Positions 38,642 to 45,990 of a DNA stretch of 45,990 bases are shown here, in pieces. Made by a program: the position numbers and the translations under genes. Source of the DNA: an uncultured Acetobacteraceae bacterium (lineage in GTDB: Bacteria; Pseudomonadota; Alphaproteobacteria; Acetobacterales; Acetobacteraceae); NCBI GenBank assembly GCA_937873205.1, contig CALMVO010000154.1:1-45990 (forward strand). The letters run 5' to 3'. How positions within the stretch are numbered: the stretch's first letter is position 1; the number at the start of each line of letters is the position of its first letter. The notes beneath the pieces are model-generated. The model had not been told where the DNA came from and searched no databases. It saw only the letters and a list, made by a program, of their open reading frames with translations.

Positions 38642-38650
38642 CTATAAGAA
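38586..38650. repeat. half-copy of the two-hairpin repeat, copy 5, inside a coding sequence
   Basis: A single A-B-tail unit on the plus strand: hairpin A (ccagggcgctgccctgg), hairpin B (ccagagggc-agtc-gccctctgg), then the tail acacccatctataagaa. It spans the stop codon of the ATPase gene and the first 18 or so codons of the binding protein-permease gene on the minus strand. It therefore provides the start codon and most of the signal peptide. Confidence 0.85.
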
Positions 38651-39394
38651 GGTCCGGAGGAAGCGGCGGGTACGGGGATCCGACGGAGCGGAGAAGAGCA
38701 CGTCGGGATGCCCCAGCTCCACGATCCGGCCGGCCTCCATGAAGGCGATCCGGTCCGAGGCGGCGTGCGCGAAGCGCATCTCGTGCGTCACCACGATCTG
38801 CGTCATGCCCTCGGCATCGAGCTGGCGCATCACCCCCAGCACCTCCTCCGCCCGCTCCGGATCGAGCGCCGACGTCGGCTCGTCATACAGCATCACACGC
38901 GGCGCCATCGCCAGCGCCCGTGCGATCGCCGCCCGCTGCTGCTGCCCGCCCGACAGCGTTGTCGGATAGCGGCCGGCCAGCCCGGCCAGCCCGACCTTGT
39001 CCAGCAATTCCATCGCCTCGCGGGCGCCGGCGACGCGCTTCACCACCCGCGGTGCCAGCATGACGTTGTCCAGCACGGTCCGGTGCGGGAACAGGTTGAA
39101 GCCCTGGAACACCATGCCGACCGCGGCGCGCAACGCGTGCGCCGCCGCCTCGTCAGACCGCCGCCAGGGCTTGCCCGATCGCGACACGACGTGGCCGGCC
39201 AGCGCAACCTCGCCGGAGTCCGGGATCTCCAGCAGGTTCAGGCAGCGCAGCAGCGTGGACTTGCCGCAGCCGGACGGCCCGATGACGGACAGCAGCTCGC
39301 CCGGCGACACCTCTAGCGAGATGCCGTCCAGGACGAGCTGGCCGTCGAAGCCCTTGCGCAGGTCCCGGACGCGGACGATCGCAGCCGGGCTCAA
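38642..39394 (-). CDS. polar amino acid ABC transporter, ATP-binding protein (GlnQ-like)
   Basis: The 250-residue ATPase energises the fused transporter encoded next. Walker A is GPSGCGKST (about 40-48), with a Q-loop in VGMVFQGFNLFPHRTVLDNV. The ABC signature is LSGGQQQRAAIARALA and Walker B MLYDEPTSALDPE, with the switch histidine in QIVVTHEMRFA. The start is TTG 39394, seven bases after the acnA stop, so it may be transcribed with acnA. The stop TAG lies in repeat copy 5; the final LRTFL is partly repeat-encoded. Confidence 0.93.
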   Translation of the reverse strand: MSPAAIVRVRDLRKGFDGQLVLDGISLEVSPGELLSVIGPSGCGKSTLLRCLNLLEIPDSGEVALAGHVVSRSGKPWRRSDEAAAHALRAAVGMVFQGFNLFPHRTVLDNVMLAPRVVKRVAGAREAMELLDKVGLAGLAGRYPTTLSGGQQQRAAIARALAMAPRVMLYDEPTSALDPERAEEVLGVMRQLDAEGMTQIVVTHEMRFAHAASDRIAFMEAGRIVELGHPDVLFSAPSDPRTRRFLRTFL

Positions 39395-39401
39395 GCGTGG
39401 G

Positions 39402-42095
<2,694 letters not shown>

Positions 42096-42298
42096 GCTGT
42101 CCTATCCCCTGGTCCTGGCGTCGCAGCGTCGGCCGGCCGGTGCCGGGCCCTGGCGCCGGCATCCGTCCCTGACGGGGCGGCGGGTCGCCCGCTACATGGT
42201 ATTCCGATGTGCCCAGAACATAACGACACGACCGGCCGATACAAGCGCGGGCGCACCCGACGGCGCCGTCAACCGGCCGCCATCCGATCCCCGAGCCC

Positions 42299-42982
42299 AT
42301 GACAGCGACAGCCGCCGCCTTGGCCCTCATCGTGCGCGCGACCGGCCTCGTCGTGCTGCGCGGCGACCGGCTGGTGCTGGACGGCATCGACCTGGCGCTG
42401 GCGCCGGGCGCGGCACTGCTGCTTACCGGCCGCAACGGGGCCGGCAAGTCCACGCTGCTGCGGACGTTGGCCGGGCTGTGTCCGCTGGCGGCGGGGACGG
42501 TCACGTGGGACGGCGTGGACGTGCGCGACGAGCCATCCCGCCATGCCCTCCGCATCGCCTATCTCGGCCACCAGGACGCGCTGAAGCCGGGCCTGACGCT
42601 GGCCGAGAACCTGCGGCTGGCGGTGCGCCTCGGCGGCGGCGACCTGCCGGCGGCGCTGGCCGCCCACGGGCTGGAGGGGCTGGCCGGGCTGCCGGTGCGG
42701 CTGCTGTCGGCCGGCCAGCGCCGTCGTGCGGCGCTGGCGCGCGTGCTGCTGACAGGCGCTCCGCTCTGGCTGCTGGACGAGCCCTCGCTCGGGCTCGACG
42801 CCGCCGCGCAGGGCCGGCTCGGCGTCGTGCTGGCGACGCATCGCGCGGCGGGCGGCATGGTGGTCGCCAGCACCCATGTCGGGCTGCCGCTGCCGGATGC
42901 GGCGCGCTTGGCGTTGGGCAAGCAAGGCCAGGACGCTGCCCTGGACCCGTTGGGGCCGCGGGCCCCAAACCCCGATTCATGA
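42299..42982 (+). CDS. ccmA: heme exporter ATP-binding protein CcmA, C-terminus encoded by a repeat
   Basis: The 227-residue ATPase works with CcmB in cytochrome c maturation, releasing holo-CcmE. Walker A is TGRNGAGKSTLLRTLAG. The Q-loop region is IAYLGHQDALKPGLTLAENL, the signature LSAGQRRRAALARVLL (SAGQ form, usual for CcmA), Walker B LWLLDEPSLGLD, with the switch His in VVASTHVGL. The natural protein should end near ARLALG. Instead the frame continues into repeat copy 6 for about 19 residues (KQGQDAALDPLGPRAPNPDS) and stops in the repeat tail. Confidence 0.93.
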   Translation: MTATAAALALIVRATGLVVLRGDRLVLDGIDLALAPGAALLLTGRNGAGKSTLLRTLAGLCPLAAGTVTWDGVDVRDEPSRHALRIAYLGHQDALKPGLTLAENLRLAVRLGGGDLPAALAAHGLEGLAGLPVRLLSAGQRRRAALARVLLTGAPLWLLDEPSLGLDAAAQGRLGVVLATHRAAGGMVVASTHVGLPLPDAARLALGKQGQDAALDPLGPRAPNPDS

Positions 42983-43057
42983 AGGCGATCAGATCCAATA
43001 GAACGGGGTCTGGGGCCCGCGGCCCCAGTGGGGTCCAGGGGCAAAGCCCCTGGCCTT
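42924..43057. repeat. mirror-symmetric two-hairpin repeat, copy 6, between ccmA and ccmB
   Basis: Hairpin A (aaggccaggacgctgccctgg) is followed by B (ttggggcc-gcg-ggccccaa). The tail is ccccgattcatgaaggcgat..tagaacgggg, and B' (ctggggcc-cgc-ggccccag) and A' (ccaggggcaaagcccctgg) complete it, ending cctt. The first 59 bases are translated as the end of CcmA. The copy ends eight bases before the ccmB GTG. Confidence 0.85.
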
Positions 43058-43064
43058 CCAGCCG

Positions 43065-43730
43065 GTGAGAGTCTGGATAGAAGTGCTGGCGCGCGACCTG
43101 CTGCTTTCGGTGCGCCATGGAGCCGACACGCTGGCGGCGGTGCTGTTCTTCCTGCTGGCCGGCAGCCTGTTCCCGCTGGCGCTGGGGCCATCGCCGGAGC
43201 TGCTGCGCCGGATGGCGGCCGGCATCGTCTGGGTGTGCGCGCTGCTGGCTGCCCTGCTGCCGCTCGACCGGCTGTTCGGCGCGGACCTGGAGGACGGGGC
43301 GCTCGATCAGCTGATGCTGGCCGGCCTGCCGCCGGCGGCGCTGGCGTTGGCCAAGATGGCCGCGCACTGGCTCACGACCGGGCTGCCGCTGCTGCTGGCG
43401 GCGGCCCCGCTCGGCCTGATGCTGGGCCTGCCGGGTACGGCGGTGCCGGTGCTGTTGGGGAGCTTGCTGCTCGGCACGCTCGCCTTGTCGCTGATCGGCG
43501 GCATGGCGGCGGCGATCGTGTTGGGAGCCCGGCGCGGCGGCGTGCTGCTGCCGCTGCTGGCGCTGCCGCTGGCGACGCCGGCGCTGATCTTCGGCGCGGC
43601 CGCGGTCGACGCGGCCGGCGGCGGCCTCGACTGGCGCCCGGACCTGCTGTTGCTGGGGGCGTTCGCCGCCGCCGCCCTGCCGCTCTGCCCGCTAGCCGCC
43701 GGGGCCGGGCTTAGGGCGGCGGTGGAATGA
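43065..43730 (+). CDS. ccmB: heme exporter permease CcmB
   Basis: The 221-residue inner-membrane protein has six hydrophobic segments. It starts with the CcmB-type MRVWIEVLARDLLLSVRHGA then DTLAAVLFFLL. The loop LDRLFGADLEDGALDQLMLA is characteristic. GTG 43065 is directly after the repeat and has no strong ribosome-binding site. CcmB pairs with CcmA. ccmC and the rest of the system I genes do not follow; a CBS-domain gene does. Confidence 0.93.
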   Translation: MRVWIEVLARDLLLSVRHGADTLAAVLFFLLAGSLFPLALGPSPELLRRMAAGIVWVCALLAALLPLDRLFGADLEDGALDQLMLAGLPPAALALAKMAAHWLTTGLPLLLAAAPLGLMLGLPGTAVPVLLGSLLLGTLALSLIGGMAAAIVLGARRGGVLLPLLALPLATPALIFGAAAVDAAGGGLDWRPDLLLLGAFAAAALPLCPLAAGAGLRAAVE

Positions 43731-43797
43731 CGGGGGACCGTCCGCTGCAACCCGTTTTCCCGCACTGCGTCATCACCGCATTGGAGGACCGCTCGCC

Positions 43798-44229
43798 ATG
43801 TTGATCTCGACCATTCTCGAACAGAAAGGGACCGACGTCGCGACGCTGCGGCCCGACCAGCCGGTCGCGGCGGCGGTGGCGATGATGGCCGAGCGCCGGA
43901 TCGGCGCCGTGGTCGTCGAGGACAAGGGCGCCGTGATCGGCATCTTCTCGGAGCGCGACCTGGTGAAGCTGCTGGCGCTGGAAGGCCAGGACGCGCTGCC
44001 CGAGCCGTTGCGCAAGGCGATGACCTCGCCGGTGATCACCTGCCGGCTGGACGACCGCCTCGATCAGGTGATGGCGATGATGACGCATCGCCATGTCCGG
44101 CACATGCCGGTGATGGAGGGCCAGAAGCTGCGCGGCATGATCAGCATCCGCGACCTGGTGCGCCACCGCCTGGCCGAGAAGGAGCTGGAGGCGGCCACCC
44201 TGCTCGACATCTCGCGCATGCACGGCTGA
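43798..44229 (+). CDS. CBS-domain protein
   Basis: The 143-residue cytoplasmic protein consists of two CBS motifs forming one Bateman module. Residues about 8-70 include AAVAMMAERRIGAVVVEDKG and GIFSERDLVKLLA. Residues about 76-135 include MAMMTHRHVRHMPVMEGQKL and GMISIRDLVRHRL. Such stand-alone modules bind adenine nucleotides and often sense energy state. It has no other domain, so its partner is unknown. It lies 67 bp after ccmB on the same strand. Confidence 0.9.
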   Translation: MLISTILEQKGTDVATLRPDQPVAAAVAMMAERRIGAVVVEDKGAVIGIFSERDLVKLLALEGQDALPEPLRKAMTSPVITCRLDDRLDQVMAMMTHRHVRHMPVMEGQKLRGMISIRDLVRHRLAEKELEAATLLDISRMHG

Positions 44230-44264
44230 GGCGGCGGCCGCCCCGCCGGACGGAGGGCGCGCGC

Positions 44265-45416
44265 CTATTCGGCGGCGTCCACCGGGACCTTGCGCGAGGC
44301 CGCCTTCTTCGTCGCCAGCTCGCCCATCCGCGCGTCGACGTGCTCGGCGTAGGTATATTCGGCCGGACGCTGGTTCTCGAGCGAGATCTCGGGCGCCATC
44401 GGGCCCTCGGTCTGCGGTCCCATCAGCGCCACCTTCATAATGTGCAGGGGCCGCTTCACGGCGTCGATCACGGCGCTCGACTCGTAGCCGGAATGGACCA
44501 TGCAATCGGCGCACTTCTCGTAGTTGCCGGTGCCGTATTGCTCCCAGGCGGTGTCCTCCATGAGCTCCTTGAAGCTCCGGGCGTAGCCCTCGCCCAGCAG
44601 GTAGCAAGGCTTCTGCCAGCCGAACACGTTGCGCAGCGGCTTGCCCCAGGGGGTGCAGTGGTAGGTCTCGTTGCCGGCCAGGAAGTTCAGGAACAGCGGC
44701 GACTGCGTGAACTTCCACTTGCGGCCCTTCCCCAGACGGAACACGTCGCGGAACAGCTGCTTGGTCTTCTGGCGGTTGAGGAAGTGCGCCTGGTCGGGGG
44801 CGCGCTCGTAGGCGTAGCCGGGGGCGGTCATGATGCCGTCGACGCCCATCGCCATGACGGTGTCGAAGAACGCCGCCAGCCGCTCCGGCTCGGCCCCGTC
44901 GAACACGGTGCAGTTGATGGAGACGCGGAAGCCGCGCTCCTTCGCCTTGCGGATCGCCGCGACCGCGCGGTCGTATACCCCGTCTTGGCAGACGGACGCG
45001 TCGTGCATGGACTGGTCGCCGTCCAGGTGCACGTCCCAGGAGAAGTACGGATTAGGCGCGTAGTCGTCGAGCTTCTTGTCCAGCAGCAGCGCGTTGGTGC
45101 AGAGGTAGACGTACTTCTTGCGGGCCAGCAGGCCGGCGATGATCTCCGGCATTTCCTTGTGCAGCAGCGGCTCGCCGCCGGCCACCGCGATGACCGGGGC
45201 GCCGCACTCGGTGTCGGCGTCCAGGCACTCCTGCACCGACAGGCGCTGGTTGAGGATCGGCGCCGGGTAGTCGATCTTGCCGCAGCCGGCGCAGGCCAAG
45301 TTGCAGCGGAACAGCGGCTCCAGCATCAGCACCAGCGGGTAGCGCTTGCGGCCCGACAGATGCTGCTTCACGACGTAGGCGCCGACCCGGACGGCCTGCA
45401 TGATCGGAACGGCCAT
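44265..45416 (-). CDS. hpnH: adenosyl-hopene transferase HpnH (radical SAM)
   Basis: The 383-residue radical-SAM enzyme adds the 5'-deoxyadenosyl group to diploptene, the first step to C35 extended hopanoids. The Cx3Cx2C cluster site is in LFRCNLACAGCGKIDYP (C38, C42, C45). Other HpnH blocks are VAGGEPLLHKEMPEIIAGLL, SWDVHLDGDQSMHDASVC, PCYLLGEGYARSFKELM and the later cysteines in NYEKCADCMVHSGYESSAV. The C-terminal tail is basic. No other hpn genes are inside the window. A perfect palindrome lies about 108 bp upstream. Confidence 0.96.
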   Translation of the reverse strand: MAVPIMQAVRVGAYVVKQHLSGRKRYPLVLMLEPLFRCNLACAGCGKIDYPAPILNQRLSVQECLDADTECGAPVIAVAGGEPLLHKEMPEIIAGLLARKKYVYLCTNALLLDKKLDDYAPNPYFSWDVHLDGDQSMHDASVCQDGVYDRAVAAIRKAKERGFRVSINCTVFDGAEPERLAAFFDTVMAMGVDGIMTAPGYAYERAPDQAHFLNRQKTKQLFRDVFRLGKGRKWKFTQSPLFLNFLAGNETYHCTPWGKPLRNVFGWQKPCYLLGEGYARSFKELMEDTAWEQYGTGNYEKCADCMVHSGYESSAVIDAVKRPLHIMKVALMGPQTEGPMAPEISLENQRPAEYTYAEHVDARMGELATKKAASRKVPVDAAE

Positions 45417-45990
45417 GCGAATCGTTCTCCATTTCCGGCCGGTGCCGGATCATCTGTTGCGTGCCGATCGCTCGGCACCGGACCACGTCGCCGAATGGCC
45501 AGAGGCCCGGAATGATGGCGGCAGTCTAGCCGGCTAGACAATCACGGCTTCGGGATCAGGGCAAATTCGGCATCCTGCACCATGGATCACATCCGGCTTT
45601 CCGCGGCGGAACGGGGCCGAGTCGCGCAGCGCGGCAACATCCGGGCCGGAGTCGCGTTGTAGATCCGCAACAGCTGGCGCGGGATGACTGTTGCAGCGGA
45701 TGAGATCGCTCTAAAGCAGGGACCATAGGGTTCACCTCCGACTCCGTCGGACCGGGGGCAGCCGAACCAGGCCGGACCACGCGAGGCCGCGGAACTCGCG
45801 CCGCGCGTGCCGGCACCAGCAGATGCTTCAGTGGGTATGGACGAGTTGGACCAGCAAGATCCCGGCCCGAATCCGCACCAGGGCGCAGCCCAGATTTCAG
45901 CCGCCGGCGTCGGGTTTCCTCGCGGCCGGTACCCCCTTCTTGACCGTGTATCGTCGCCGCGGGACTTGCGGAACCTGTCGGTGGATCAGC
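45417..45990. other. non-coding interval upstream of hpnH
   Basis: I find no gene here. It holds the perfect palindrome at 45524-45539. A second inverted repeat lies at 45663-45701 (ATCCGCAACAG facing CTGTTGC-AGC-GGAT, beside gagatcgctcta, which resembles the AGAGCGATC dispersed palindromes). The rest is plain GC-rich sequence with only short, compositionally random open frames. The beginning of another feature beyond base 45990 cannot be excluded. Confidence 0.5.
45524..45539. promoter_or_regulatory. perfect 16-bp palindrome upstream of hpnH
   Basis: GTCTAGCCGGCTAGAC reads identically on both strands. It is about 108 bp before the hpnH ATG in a gene-free region. The length, perfection and position suggest a dimeric regulator's operator. 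CTAG-containing sites are generally rare in bacterial genomes, which makes two of them eight bases apart noteworthy. No regulator is identified. Confidence 0.4.

Noticed and set aside
45556-45816. 86-residue minus-strand frame upstream of hpnH
   Set aside because: Random Pro/Arg/Ser-rich composition, no ribosome-binding site, and it runs across an inverted repeat.

Overview
The window is high-GC chromosomal DNA (roughly 70% G+C by eye) from an alphaproteobacterium. An Acetobacteraceae-type member of the Rhodospirillales fits best: it has acnA divergent from ccmAB, a hopanoid gene (hpnH), an rlmJ-gpsA pair next to tsaD, and a YlxR protein fused to an L7Ae-like domain. This placement is inference from gene content and style, not a database result. 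No rRNA, tRNA, CRISPR array, integrase or transposase was recognised.

Layout. 1-2932: tail of tsaD, then rlmJ and gpsA overlapping one another, then a small conserved-looking protein. 2937-4075: a dispersed repeat followed by a decayed TetR/SDR pair. 4060-12642: reductive pyrimidine catabolism (preT-preA-beta-ureidopropionase on the minus strand, dihydropyrimidinase on the plus strand) with a CNT nucleoside transporter and a HAD phosphatase between them. 12644-15378: a repeat, a broken aldo/keto reductase, an intact SDR dehydrogenase, and a low-GC lipoprotein with two TonB-C-like halves. 15380-17947: hrcA divergent from rph-rdgB. 18050-20462: a low-GC gene remnant, an orphan glycosyltransferase-9-like domain and a nitronate monooxygenase-family enzyme. 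20586-34408: the transcription/translation operon rimP-nusA-ylxR-infB-rbfA and truB-rpsO-pnp, all minus strand. Its two halves are separated by about 3.9 kb holding an alpha/beta hydrolase, a small protein, a POT peptide transporter, a secreted Gly/Pro-rich protein and a DUF7002-like protein. 34507-37041: ghrA-like reductase, clpS and a T4 Rnl1-type RNA ligase. 37127-42095: acnA and a polar amino acid ABC transporter whose substrate-binding protein and permease are one polypeptide. 42299-45990: ccmA-ccmB, a CBS-domain protein and hpnH.

The most distinctive signal is a family of structured intergenic repeats, six copies in the window. Full copies are mirror-symmetric: hairpin A, hairpin B, an AT-rich tail containing cttaag-like sequence, hairpin B', hairpin A'. 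The B stems differ between copies but stay self-complementary. Copies sit directly at stop codons, and three affect coding sequence. One supplies the start codon and most of the signal peptide of the ABC binding protein-permease fusion. One encodes the C-terminus of CcmA. One contains the rpsO stop codon and fills the rpsO-pnp gap.

Second in interest is the solitary T4 Rnl1-like RNA ligase, with its nucleotidyltransferase motifs at almost the same residue positions as in phage T4. Several genes are decaying (TetR, SDR, aldo/keto reductase, a methyltransferase-like gene and a CxCGC-containing small gene), which suggests ongoing loss of accessory functions between well-kept housekeeping blocks.
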